The position numbers and the translations under genes are program-made. From Caenorhabditis elegans (taxonomy: Eukaryota > Nematoda > Chromadorea > Rhabditida > Rhabditidae), in the NCBI RefSeq assembly GCF_000002985.6, contig NC_003284.9:12648001-12712000 (forward strand): 64,000 nt of DNA, given 5' to 3'. The first letter of the stretch is position 1. Each line of letters begins with the position of its first letter. The notes under the pieces were generated by a model that saw only the letters and a list, made by a program, of their open reading frames with translations, had not been told where the DNA came from and searched no databases. Below, piece after piece: positions 1 to 11,203 of this stretch.

Positions 1-289
1 ACTTTAGAGTTTTGGTAATAATAAAGAAAATAGGAAAATCAAGCTGAATAATATGCATAATCAACAATATAAAATCGGAAGAATATAATAAATGTTATGA
101 GTAAAAACTAAAATATCCTTGAGAAAGGTAAAGCGTAAACTTATATTTTGATGGCTTACAAATTGTTGACAATTAACAAATACAGCCAATTATAATATAT
201 AACTTTTTCTGAAGCTAAAACAAACTTATTGACCAAATTTAGAATAATGAAATAAATTATGTAAAAAAAACTAGCTTCATCAATTTTAG

Positions 290-3200
290 GATCATACTGG
301 GGAAAGAGCGTTATAACGTACCGATTAAAGCAACCCAGTCAACGGATGAGTTTGAGCCAACAAAAAGCAGTATTTGCAAGAGCATTCGCGGTACGCCACT
401 TTTATGTTTGCAAGCACAAAGCGCGGCGTATTACAATCATCTCGTCATCCTCTCACCTTGTTTCGGGTAAATCAAATATGAATACGTGTTGTGGTGAGAA
501 AAAAGTTCCGCGTTTGGAGTTGGCTTTATTGAATGCTAATGATAACAATTGAGCAACAACAAGAAATCATGACAGTTTCACAGAAAAACTGCCAAACATC
601 CAAGATACTTCGCACTCAAAAATAAGACTTTTAAAAGTTATAATTTTGTTTGATTTTCGCTTATGTGAATTGTGAATGTTACATTCAAATATAAGAGAAA
701 AACGTTAGTATTTTTTCAAGAAGGCCGGGTAGCCAAAACTCGCCCTCAGTGTAAGAAATTACAAACTGTCTCCAAGCAAAAAAACCAGAACTTTAAAAAT
801 CATTGCTAAAAACTCAGAACGCCTTTTTGTGTAGGCGGGAAGAAAGTTAGAAAATCTACTTAAAAGCACAAAGTGCAAGAGCTTAATTAGTCGTAAAAGT
901 GACTCGAAGCCTGTCAAAGCATAGGATTTTGTGAAGAGGCAATGCTCTCAAAAAAATGCAAAAGTACATACTAATTGAATTTTTGTGTCATTTTGTATAC
1001 ATGGGAAGAACACACTCGTCTCTGGTTTGTCGCCGTGGATGATGAAGATGAGCAGAAAGCCAACATTGATATCGTTTTCGCCGCCGGCGATCATGAAGAC
1101 GGAGAGCCGTTCGATGGGAAAGGTTTTTCTTTTTTTGATATTGCTATCTTATTTTTTACATTTGTATTTATGTTGCAGGAAACATTCTAGCTCATGCATT
1201 TTTTCCCAGATACGGAGGAGATGTGCATTTTGATGAAGACGAACTATGGAGCGCCAACAAAACAAGTATAGTTTTTCTTTTTAGTATTAATCATAAAAAT
1301 GATAGTTTCTTTCTCTATACAAACAAAGTCGAAAATTCGAAAATGTTTTTAAAAGTTCAAGGTTGATATTTGATAATGTTTAGCATTATTCAAATTATTT
1401 TGAACTAACTCCAGTTTTTTGTTTTGTGGACATTAGATTATAGACATGATAGACATTAGAAATTATTTATAGACATGCATTTAATCTGTATTAAAATTTG
1501 AAACACTGAACTTGTTGTGTTTTTCGTATTCTCACAAACAGGCTTTTGAACTAATCATATCTCGTTTAATTAAACTGGGCAAATTTTCACCAACGAAGGA
1601 AATCTTATTTTATTTTTTTAATTTGTGGCAATTTGAGAATGTATTTGAGAATTTTACGCCCGTTGGAGTGATATTAACAAAAACTTGAGTGAATGAGTTC
1701 TGGAATTAAGAGAATTGAGAAATATAATATTAAATTCATCTAGGATGAAGAACAATGTTGAGAGTTCTAAATAAAGTTTATGTATTTCCAATAACTTTTA
1801 ATTGGACAACGTTTTCTCTATTCCACTTAAGATTTATTCAGAAGGTGTTGACTTATATGCAGTGGCAGTTCATGAAATAGGCCATTCCCTGGGCTTGAAG
1901 CACTCTTCAAACCACTTATCCATTATGGCTCCGTTCTACAAACAGTACACGGGAGCAGTTATGCATCTCCATCAAGGTACATTTTTGTAGCAAATTAAAA
2001 ATAAACTAATTCTATGACAGATGACATTTCTGCTGTAAAACGGTTATACGGGGCACCAGTAAAAATACGAAAAAAAGCGTCAGAACATCACATTTGGAGA
2101 TCTGAACTGTGTACTAAACCGTACCTTGATGCAGTTACCACATTGAAGAACGGAACAATTTTGGCGTTCAGAGGTATTACATAGAAACTTCTAAAAGCAT
2201 GTGTTAGTTGCAGGTAAGATGTTTTTTGAACTGAAGACAACACGAAAATGGCTGTTGCCAAGGAAAATAAATCGCATTTTTCCATTTGAGGGTCCATTAG
2301 AAGCAGCTACCACCGATAGACATGGGAATGTATATTTTTTCAAAGTAGGTTGAAATGGAAAATAACAAAGAAATTTCAAAGTCCGTTATGATATTTTGCA
2401 TTAAACAAGAATTTCTCCCATGGCAATTTTTGATATTCTACTTTTAAAATTCACAAGAAAAAACATGATATCTTATTTCGTTTGTTAGTACGACTGCAAT
2501 ACTATTTTTCGAACACTTCCCCTCGTATCGCCTGACAGGAAGTGCAATACTAATTTTCTGACAATTTTTTTGCATTAGATTATTTGTTTTTATCAAGAAG
2601 AACAAGAATTTCAATTAGCTATTCAGAAAAATTGGGATTAAAACATAGTAACAAAAAATACAACACATCTAACTATTTTTGTAAGTTAGCAAATAAACAA
2701 GAACCATTGAAAACGTATTAAAGTTTTTGAGCGGTCTTGGAACAAAGAAAATTCTACCAATAGGGAGTGCAAGTCTAATTTTCAAACAGTTTTTGAATGT
2801 GCAGTACTAATAAAGTGTGTGAGACTATTAGAAAAACCATATAAATGGAATAAATCAAATATTAATCAGAGGAATGATTTCCAGAAAGACACATACTGGG
2901 TGATGACGAAACACGGGGATATGATGAACGGGTATCCAAAGAAGATTTCACAGGGACTCACAGACACTCCTGATGGAATCAATGCAGCTTTATATTACCA
3001 TGAAGATGGAAAACCATATTTTTTCAAAAGTATGCAGAGAGAAAGTTATCGTATCGAATTATTCACAATTTTAGAATCTTATTTCTGGCAATATTCTCGT
3101 TACGGAAAACACAAGTTATGGCCGCGTGCAATTGTGTCGATTTTTGAAAATCAGGTACCTATAGTTTCATGGTTAAGAGTTTCAATAACTGTTTATTGCA

Positions 3201-3487
3201 AACGTCATTTTTTTTCCAGGTCATCAAAATTTACTGTTGGTTTCAGTTTCAAATCTGAAAAAAACATTTTTTTTATTTCCCAAGTGAAAAATTACAAATT
3301 TTCTGTTCATAAAATTTACATATCTTTTCAGAATTCACCTCCTGAAATTGATGCTGCATTCCAGTTGAATAATACTTCGTCTTTTCTGTTTCATCAAAAT
3401 AAATATTGGAAAGTTAGCGGAGATCCGATGCGGATAGAAAAAGGATTTCCAAGGTCTCTATCAAGAGATTGGTTTAATTGTCTCTGA
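290..3487 (+). CDS. Matrix metalloproteinase (zinc metalloprotease + hemopexin), 5' part outside window
   Basis: Secreted zinc endopeptidase of the matrixin family, expected to cleave extracellular matrix. Exons by eye: 290-390, 999-1122, 1179-1265, 1842-1976, 2021-2173, 2214-2344, 2885-3029, 3075-3154, 3332-3487. Phases agree throughout. The first exon gives the start of the catalytic domain (TYRL, then ARAFA). The second gives WEEHT and [11 protein letters not shown], the third LAHAFFP and HFDEDELW. The fourth carries the zinc site [11 protein letters not shown] and the Met-turn SIMAPFY. Hemopexin-like repeats follow (YWVM, GYPKKI, INAALYY, YFFK, FWQY, IDAAFQL), closed by a cysteine in FNCL before TGA; its likely disulfide partner is the Cys in SELCTKP. 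No membrane segment or GPI signal follows. The signal peptide and cysteine-switch propeptide must lie upstream of position 1. The joint from 390 to 999 needs a non-AG acceptor (see findings), so the gene may be damaged. An AATAAA lies at 3507-3512. Domain assignment is firm; the gene name is not recognised. Confidence 0.88.
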
Positions 3488-3506
3488 TTATTCATGTTTT
3501 CTCTTA

Positions 3507-3512
3507 ATAAAA
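3507..3512 (+). terminator. Polyadenylation signal of the metalloproteinase gene
   Basis: AATAAA lies 20 bases after the TGA of the hemopexin exon, the usual spacing for a C. elegans cleavage and polyadenylation signal. Confidence 0.6.
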
Positions 3513-5084
3513 CCTTTCTTTAAAAGAGCAACACTGCAAAAAGTTTGAACGGCTGCAGCGGCTACTGTAACAATGGCCTGATGTGCGCCATAAATGTAAG
3601 ACTTCAATGTATTTATGTTGTTGGCAGATCAAGTGGGGATTTCCTCTCTTTGCTGTTTCTCTTTGCCCCAATGGGCGAAATGAGCTTTGAATGATTTGTT
3701 CGTGGAAAGATGTGATTGTTCCAGTTGTTTTGTAGGGTTTTTCTCAATAAATGTGCCACACGAGACTAATTGCTCAAAACTGTAAAACTCAAAAGCCTAA
3801 CACAAAATCGCGAAATTCGTTTTTAATTCGGCGTTTTTTTCAGATCAAAGTAACAAGAATCGGGCCGAAATAACTAACAGTAAGTGTCTCACTAAATTGA
3901 AGCTTGTATATACTTACTCTGGCTATAAGTCCCACACTTAAAATTTACAAAAATCGTGAATTGACAAAATATGTCGAAACTTATTTGCCGACCTAGTTAA
4001 AAGGATTTGAAAAATGCAAATCATTGAAGTAGAAGTACTAATAAGTTTTTTTCAACCGTTGCTCTCATAAAAAACGTGTTACCATAATTGGGCACACTGT
4101 AGCAAAAAATGTAAAATTATCCATGGTGTTTTTTGTCAATAAACCATCGAAAAATATGCAACTATTATTTTTTTCCTTTGTTCCCTTTTGATTTTTTTGA
4201 TTTTTTCCCATTTTTTTTAAATAAAACAGCGCGATGTACCTAATATTTTTTTTCGCTCTGCGAGGTGCTGCACAATTTTGGTAACACCTTTTTTTTAAAC
4301 AGTCATAATAATTTTCAGGAATTTTTGAGCTTAAAGTCCCATTATGAAACCCAGTCGTAAGCGGTCACTTTGGTTCCATTGAATCTAAATTGTTACTTCC
4401 ATTTCAAAATTTATCTATCTATTACCAACTAAACTAAACCAGCATATAGAGTTTTGCACAATGTTTTGTGAGCTTGTATATTTGTCAATTTTTGTAAAAT
4501 TCGGTTAAGATTTTTTTCTTTATCTGGAGATGATTTTCTTTTACATGTGAACCTGAAAATTTGTGAAGTGTAACGAAACAATAACATTTTCGGTCCCAAC
4601 ATTCTTTAATTCATCTAAAAATACAATAACCAGATACAGCGCCACCATAGATGCAGAAAAGTCCGAAGAGGTTGTGCATACATTGTTATGGTCACTGATC
4701 CACCAGACAGCTTTTGATCAGTTACAATTGTTGCCCAACAAGGCCTGAGGAGGGACGATAGCGACATCCAATTCCGATAAAACGGACCACCTAGTTGAAC
4801 CAGTCGTTGTGTGATTTTATAATAATGTTGATGGCCACGGTATGCGCTCTGAAATCGCCAAGTTGTGAGGCTTCAGTAAAGAAAAATAAAACCTACAAAC
4901 AAGTACGGCATATGGTCTAACTTTCGCGTGGCATAAGCGAATTTGACGATGTGAAAAGATGTTATTGACTTTTCGATTATCATTTAAGAAGTTGGAATGA
5001 ATAATGGAAAACACCCTAATTGAACTCCAAGCAAAACGCAACAATTTGATTATTTGATGGGTGACATCGCATCGCAGCATCTTG
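3513..5084. other. Intergenic, AT-rich
   Basis: AT-rich sequence with many T-runs between the metalloproteinase 3' end and the first weak minus-strand exon candidates. The short open frames here have no splice-site or motif support. I see no gene. Confidence 0.5.
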
Positions 5085-5728
5085 TCACAACACTGGGCTT
5101 GTTGGTTTAGCATTACACCTGCTATCATCCCACTTACGATTGTCTGAAAATACAAAAAATTGAGCAATTATTATTTAAAAAAGCTTCCCATTATACTAGA
5201 GCAGACAACTATTTTGTAATACTATGCTCTATTATGCAACTTAAGGTAAGCTAAAATTGCGAAATTGTGGTGCACATTGCTACAAGAGCAAAGTATTTAA
5301 AATTAAAAATCTTCCTAATTATTTTGGTAGAACATAGTCTCATTTTTTGATTTATAACTTCTTTATTCAAATTTTGCGTCATCTACAAAATTCGATGGCG
5401 AATCGATCAATATTTCCATATAGAAAATTGAATTAAATTAAAGCCACCTGCAAACTTACCATAAGACAAATCGCGGACTGGAAGAGCCAGGCCTAAATTG
5501 CCCATGTCTTTGGGAAAACCCTGAAAATTGAAAATAATCGATAACTTAAATTCGATAAATATTAAAAGTTTAAAACAATAAAACACATAAGAAAAGTATA
5601 GTTTTAGATGGGTGAAATGAAAAGGGTGGCTTCATGTTTTTGTATAGACATTCGGAATGTCTGACACACTCTGGAACTGTGCTACTATTTCTGCCCATCG
5701 CGTCACTTGTTTTTCAATAGTGGCTGGT
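5085..5728 (-). CDS. Candidate small gene, three exons, unidentified
   Basis: Three minus-strand segments with good splice sites share a reading frame: 5728-5650, 5520-5460 and 5143-5085 (stop). They follow acceptors CTTTTTCAG, ATTTTCAG and TATTTTCAG; the donor of the second is GGTAAGT. The product would contain EKQVTRWAEIVAQFQ, then GNLGLALPVRDLSY, then a short tail ending PTSPVL. The first donor (AATGTCTAT) is weak, and reading on there meets a stop after VYTKT. The last segment is also open in another frame for over 100 codons, so the frame is uncertain. No 5' exon or start codon was found and no domain is recognised. It could be a small secreted protein gene, the 3' end of a larger gene, or chance. 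Confidence 0.28.
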
Positions 5729-5742
5729 CTGAAAAAGGGGGG

Positions 5743-7249
5743 AACAGCGAACGGAGAGAGACGCTTGGGACATCGAAAACACCTTGGTACGACTAGTTTG
5801 TTATTTGACGGCTAATGTAGGCAGGGTAAAATCAACGGTGAGAATACAAATGATTAGTTTTTACTTTGAAATGATTGCTTCTAAAAGTTTGGGTACTGGG
5901 ACAAGGCACATGATGTAAAATGGTGACCGAGAATTTCAAACGCGCCCCAATGTTAAATTGTTGATTGGTTGAACGGTGTACTTTGATAATTACAAAAAAT
6001 CAATTGTCACTAATTAACAAACAATTTTGAATAAACTGTTTCCAAGAATTGCGAACTTTCCGTACATGCGGATCAATTTTGATAGCATTTCTAAATTTCA
6101 AAGTTTCTAGTTTACAAAATTTTTTAATTCATAATTATAACATTTTTAGAAGTAAACCTTCCGAGTTATTTTTGAGATCATACAAAACTTGTTATTGCTT
6201 TATTCAGATTGTTTTCGCAAGTCGTTTTTTTTAGTTTTATACCGTATGAATTTCTATTTTTAACTAAAGTTTAATCAGTATCAATTTTCTACTCGTTGGT
6301 TTTAGACTTGAGTTTTTAACTATAAATTCCTAATATTCAGATAAATTCGTGATAAAAAAGGTTATCTGCAAAAATCTTCGATTCTGAAAATGGACAAGTC
6401 AGATATGACATTTTGATATTTAGATTTTCCATTATGCAATGTTTATTTTTCCCGGTAATTCACAAAACTCTCTATCTATCCATAACTGAAATGTTTTGTT
6501 TTCTTTGACAAATACAACAAAACAAATTTAGCAAAACTTTGAATTTTCTGGAAAATACTCTTGTCTGCTTTCATAAATCTGATACAGTGAACATTTCCAA
6601 GACCCCGAAAGTTTAGGTTCAGTGTTCACCTCTCATGCTAACTGTTTATTCTTAAATTTCAGAGTTTATAGGACTAAATAGGACTGAATTAATGACAAAA
6701 ACAATATTTTATTTGATAATAGTCAACACTTATTAACCACTGAGAGCATCTTCATCATGATATGAATTGCAAAACCGTTTTAGATTGTACATTTAAAACT
6801 CTTCAAGATTAAAATTCTAAATAAACAATTTAGTACACACCCGATGTAGTGAGGAGTCATTAGGTTTATATTCAAGTTAAAACTATACATTTACAAGGAA
6901 ATATCTTTTTTAATGAGAAGCTGAAAAAATTGAAAATTCTAGCGACTGGAAAATCAGTTTCGAAAGCTATGTGGAAACTACTACTTAGAAAATTGATGAA
7001 AATAAGGAAACTAGATTAGAAAAGGTTTTCAGAAACTCATTATGGATCTTCCTTAAACAAAAGGCCGAGATGAAGCACCTAGAAACGCGAATTACCTTTT
7101 ATACTGAAGACCTATTATTGAACACTAGACGAGACAAAAAAACGAACGGTATTGAAAAAAAAAACGAACGGAACACGATGACCCCAAACAAATAAGCTTC
7201 GGTGAGATGGTGATGGTCACTCTCACTGGACACCTAAAACGACAGGAGA
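5743..7249. other. Intergenic, AT-rich
   Basis: Low-complexity AT-rich DNA. I found no exon pairs with matching splice sites and no RNA gene. Confidence 0.45.
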
Positions 7250-7720
7250 AAGTTCTAGATACTAAAAACTGAACGCTCCTCCTCTCTCTCTCTCTCTCTC
7301 TCTATAAAATTGGACACCAGAGGGTCTCTGGGTGAGCGCCTCAAATCTCTGCGTTTCGCATTCTCGCGCCATCTCTGAGACGTTCGTTTGTGACTGACCC
7401 CCAGGCGCGGAGGGGGCACGCGGACTGGCACCGCCCTCCGTGAGTGTCCGCAACATTTTCCCCTCGTATTGCACACAAGTTCGCATGTACTTTTGCGTTC
7501 TGCCAAACCCGTTCCTCTCGTTTCTCTCCTCTCGGCGCGCTATCTTCTTCTCGGTTTTCATTGGCGCCGTGCACTTTTAGATGTGTTTTCGCTTTAGTAG
7601 CTGTGGCGGGCGCGTAGAAAGCAGCACACGGACGACGGCGCGACGGCGCCGCCCCGCCTTCCTCGGAGCCGACCGCACACTTCATGCTCTCAGTGTTTCA
7701 GTATCAGCCCGTGCCAGCAC
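7250..7720. promoter_or_regulatory. GC-rich island with CT repeat, candidate promoter or enhancer
   Basis: The base composition changes sharply here against AT-rich flanks. A (CT)n run at about 7278-7302 is followed by TATAAAA, CTCTGCGTTTCGC, several CGCGCC/GGCGCC sites and a CG-dense stretch at 7600-7680. Long minus-strand open frames are present but look compositional: they are rich in Arg, Ala and Gly, with no splice sites or domains. C. elegans promoters and highly occupied regulatory regions often show such CT-rich, CpG-rich blocks. The target gene is unknown. Confidence 0.4.
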
Positions 7721-8068
7721 AACGCGTAAAGCCGCCGGCTCCCTGCTCGGCGCCTAGTAAAACGAGAGAACGCGGAACGACGAGAGGAATGAAGTCATGG
7801 ATGCCTAAAAGTGCATCTGTGGGGTGGAATGTGGCATGAAGAAGAGTCGGGGTTGAAGAGATAAGGAAGAGCAGTTGTGTTTGAAGTGCAGAAAAAATTC
7901 TCATTCTCAATCTGAATACAAAGAGAATATGAAGGAACAAAGTTCAATGATAAAGAGGCAAATTGAAAATATTAGAATTTTGAATGGTTTTAGAAACTTT
8001 GAGTAGAAAATATGACATGTTACTTGAAAAGTTATACTGTCTAATTTAATTTTCTATGTACATAGTTT

Positions 8069-8088
8069 TAAATGCTCTAGAGCATTTA
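8069..8088. repeat. 20-bp perfect palindrome
   Basis: Reads TAAATGCTCTAGAGCATTTA, fully self-complementary about its centre. It lies between the two GC-rich islands. It could be a dimeric transcription factor site, but no factor is assigned. Confidence 0.7.
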
Positions 8089-8599
8089 TTAGGGTTACGT
8101 AAGTCTAAAAATAAAAACAATACGTGTGTTGATATTGAAAGATACTCTTTCTTGAATGGCGGTGTGAAAAGTCTTATGTTGGAACACCGATAATACATAA
8201 TAAATGAATAAAATAAATGCGCATGATTATTTTACTATTCTTAACTCAAAATGCAAAGTAGCTTGAGAAAACCGTAAATTATTAAACTAATAGGGGAAAA
8301 CAAAATATGTCCTTTTTATAAAATATCAAACTACTTTCGCTATGAGTTTTGGAAACTTGCAGCCGGTTAACAAATATAATGAAGCACTACAAAGCTAACG
8401 TGAAGTGAAATATTCAGTTTTCGTTTTCGAAACTCTTCCTTTTCTTCTCAAATAATATAACAAAAATGACAGATTATCCAACTTCTTGTCTTTCAGATTT
8501 ATTATATTTAGTTATTAACAACTTTGATAAGGTTTAAGATTATCAGTTTGATTAACATTCAAATTAACTTGGCAACTTTCAATTTTTTTCACTTCTCCT

Positions 8600-9010
8600 T
8601 CCGTTTTTCAAGTGAAAGTGGAAAGTGAACGGTCACTAGGTCAGTATTCCTATCTCTCTCCTACATTTCAAAACTGTTCGTGTGTTCGTTTACTCTCCGC
8701 CATTGTTGTCCTACGAGGAGAGAAGTTCTCTGCGTGTCTCCCCTTCACCTTCTCTCTATCATCAGAGGCTGAACAGAGAAGGGAGCGAGGCGCCGAGAGG
8801 AGCGCTTGACTCCGCATCGCACGAACGCTAGGACACCGCACGGCACCGCCCGTTCTCTTTTCCTCCCTGTCCCCTCTCTAGAATTTCCGAATGCTGCCGC
8901 CGGGTGTGCAATGCTGGGGGAGCGAGGGACAGAGCCTTTCTCTCTTCGCCGCAATTCTTGGCGCTGAAGAAGGGTCCGCTGCCGCCGGCGACCAACGTCA
9001 AGCAATGTAA
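8600..9010. promoter_or_regulatory. Second GC-rich island, candidate promoter or enhancer
   Basis: CT-rich and CpG-rich block resembling 7250-7720, with CTCTGCGTGTCTCC, GAGGCGCCGAGAGG and GCCGCCGGCG. There is no credible coding exon on either strand. Two such blocks about 900 bases apart may form one regulatory domain. This rests on composition only. Confidence 0.38.
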
Positions 9011-9174
9011 ATAAAGTGCAGAAATGAATTGGCAAGGGTCGGTGAATAAGAAGACGTTTTCTTATAATGAAACATTAACTCTAAAATTGTAATAAACAAA
9101 GAAAACAATCCTGAAATAATGAGCTTACTTTACTTAATGTAGAAATGTTTGGGTTCAATAGTTAAAAAAAAAGG

Positions 9175-9221
9175 CCGTATCTGATTGAAGCTGGACATCA
9201 GTTTGAAAAAATCAGATACGG
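9175..9221. repeat. Perfect 12-bp inverted repeat (hairpin)
   Basis: CCGTATCTGATT at 9175-9186 is exactly complementary to AATCAGATACGG at 9210-9221, with a 23-base loop. The stem is too short for a normal pre-miRNA. Confidence 0.7.
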
Positions 9222-9638
9222 TGACATTGATATGATGAATAAATAGGTTAATGGATGAAAAATGAGAAAACGTTTTATCCACAAAAATAGTGTATGCCAA
9301 TAATTTTTTTTGATGACCTATTTATATTCTTTGAATTACAAGAGAATTAACTGCAATGCTGATAAAAACCTTCATGGTAATTCAAAATGAAAAAAAAATC
9401 TTTACAGTTATTCTAACCATTTAAAAGGCAACATTTGAGAACATTTGAGAGACTCGACTGAAAAATGAAACTTTAATAATTCAAAGAAATGAAATGTTAT
9501 CCAAAAGATGCGAAGTTATTAGAATAATATTGGTTTTCAAACGTTTTTTCACCGGCAAATTGACTAAATTGGATAATTTCAAAAAAAAAATTGAGCTCAT
9601 TCCCGTTAAGTATTTTAGTTAATATCATTGTTTTTCAG

Positions 9639-9716
9639 CAGCTAGAACTGTCATTTTTAATAGCAACGGTGAATGTATGAATGTGATGGTCCGTCGGGGT
9701 AGCGTACAAGCTACCG
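9639..9716 (+). other. Isolated exon-like segment, plus strand
   Basis: Follows TGTTTTTCAG and ends at a GTATAT donor. One frame is open and reads ARTVIFNSNGECMNVMVRRG. The minus strand is also open here. No neighbouring exon of matching phase could be linked, and the family is not recognised. Confidence 0.2.
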
Positions 9717-11077
9717 GTATATTGGCATTAGTCTTGTAGTTCTATTGTTTTGCACACCCTGAACATTTGCGAGATCCATTGCACAAGTTTCAATATTTTC
9801 AGGAGGAAGTACCTGATATTTTAGTACTGTTTGTGCTTGATGTCGGGCGGAAAGCTATTTCGATTTTTTTCAATGAACGCTGCTGTTTTTGGGGCCCCAT
9901 CATTTTTGCTGACTTGGAACTTTTTGTGATAACTTATCCTGATTGATCTTGGTGTGACGGCCGACAACTGAATCTTTCTCGTTGATTTTAACTCCATTCA
10001 TTATTTTGAGTTGTTTCAAGTTTTCTCAGTCCGCTTAGGCTTGCTAGCTCTGATCGTACTAAAGCTACCTACTTGTCACCTACTGTGATGTTTGACCTTG
10101 TTCTCTTTTAAAACATTTTTCATGAATCTTTTTAACAACCCGGAATACCATAATCTCGCTCACGTACCTTTATCTGGTCAGAATGGAAGGTTATTAAATT
10201 TTCTCGTCGTGATACTATTTTGAAATGTTCCAAGTCTTTTCAAAGTATTGGAAAAATGTATTTTAAATGCACATTTAGCTCAATTCAAAAACCATTGTGT
10301 TCCAAAAACAGTCCATGGCGCGTCAATAACCCATATTTCAACGCTGAATGTGTAAGGCAATTTTATTCTGTAAAAAAAGATACACCATAGTACAAAAATG
10401 AACGAGTTTGAACATCATGAACCCGACATGCAAGCATTTACAAGAAATAATAAAAATTTGAGGCCGTTTTCGAGTTCACATTCTGAAGTGTGTTGGGAAA
10501 CGGATCATTCTGCATTTGATGAAGAAGTCAAGATGATTCTTGCATTCGTACTCAATTGCAATGATTTCTGTTTCAATGACAGTCTTGAGCATTCGAATCA
10601 TTGTAGAGTACGTCGACTACAAAGAAATCCAAAATACTTGGGAATAAATATTTTTTAGTTATTGAAAAATTGAAACTAGGATGTGCAGCGGTTGAAAACT
10701 CGAAAAAAATCATATATTGAGTTGATAAAAATATTTCGAGAACTTGGAGAATTAAAATGTTCTGGCATAACTATATACAAATTCGAAAACTATTGAAATC
10801 GATTTACTTCATAAACCAACAGCCAGTACCTAAATTATGAATTTAGAGCTCTGACTCTCATTATTCAAAACCACTGCTCTAGCAAGACCTGCCACGTTTG
10901 AGCCATTGTGAGATTGAATATAAAATTTGAAACAAAACGCATTAACTAATATGTACTGCTCGTCCTATTGCTGACAATTGACAAACTTTCAAGCCGCTGA
11001 CTTCAACCAAGTCATGAAAATTTGAAAAAAAAAACACACACAATAAAAATACCCCACCACGTGATATGGATTTGCAG

Positions 11078-11165
11078 TGTTTGCGATGATAAAATTCAAG
11101 CGTTCCCTGTTAGCCAAACGAATATCCCTGATGTGAAGGAAATTGCTGACATCCTCACTGCTTAT
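11078..11165 (+). other. Exon-like segment open on both strands
   Basis: On the plus strand it lies between the acceptor GATTTGCAG and the donor GTATGG and reads VCDDKIQAFPVSQTNIPDVK, then EIADILTAY. On the minus strand it follows ACATAAGCAG and is open too, as EDVSNFLHIRDIRLANRERL. I cannot decide the coding strand or attach it to a gene. Confidence 0.22.
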
Positions 11166-11203
11166 GTATGGAAGCTGAATTTTTTTAATTCATAAATTGT
11201 AGT

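Noticed and set aside
7255-7685. Overlapping minus-strand open frames of 83-114 codons in the GC-rich island
   Set aside because: Three frames are open at once because of high GC and CT repeats. The products are low-complexity Arg/Ala/Glu-rich, without splice sites or domains.
9790-9960. Minus-strand frames resembling a transposase fragment near 9730-9960
   Set aside because: Short open pieces (such as PPENIETCAMDLANVQGVQ) have no DDE motif or terminal repeats, and the plus strand is equally open.
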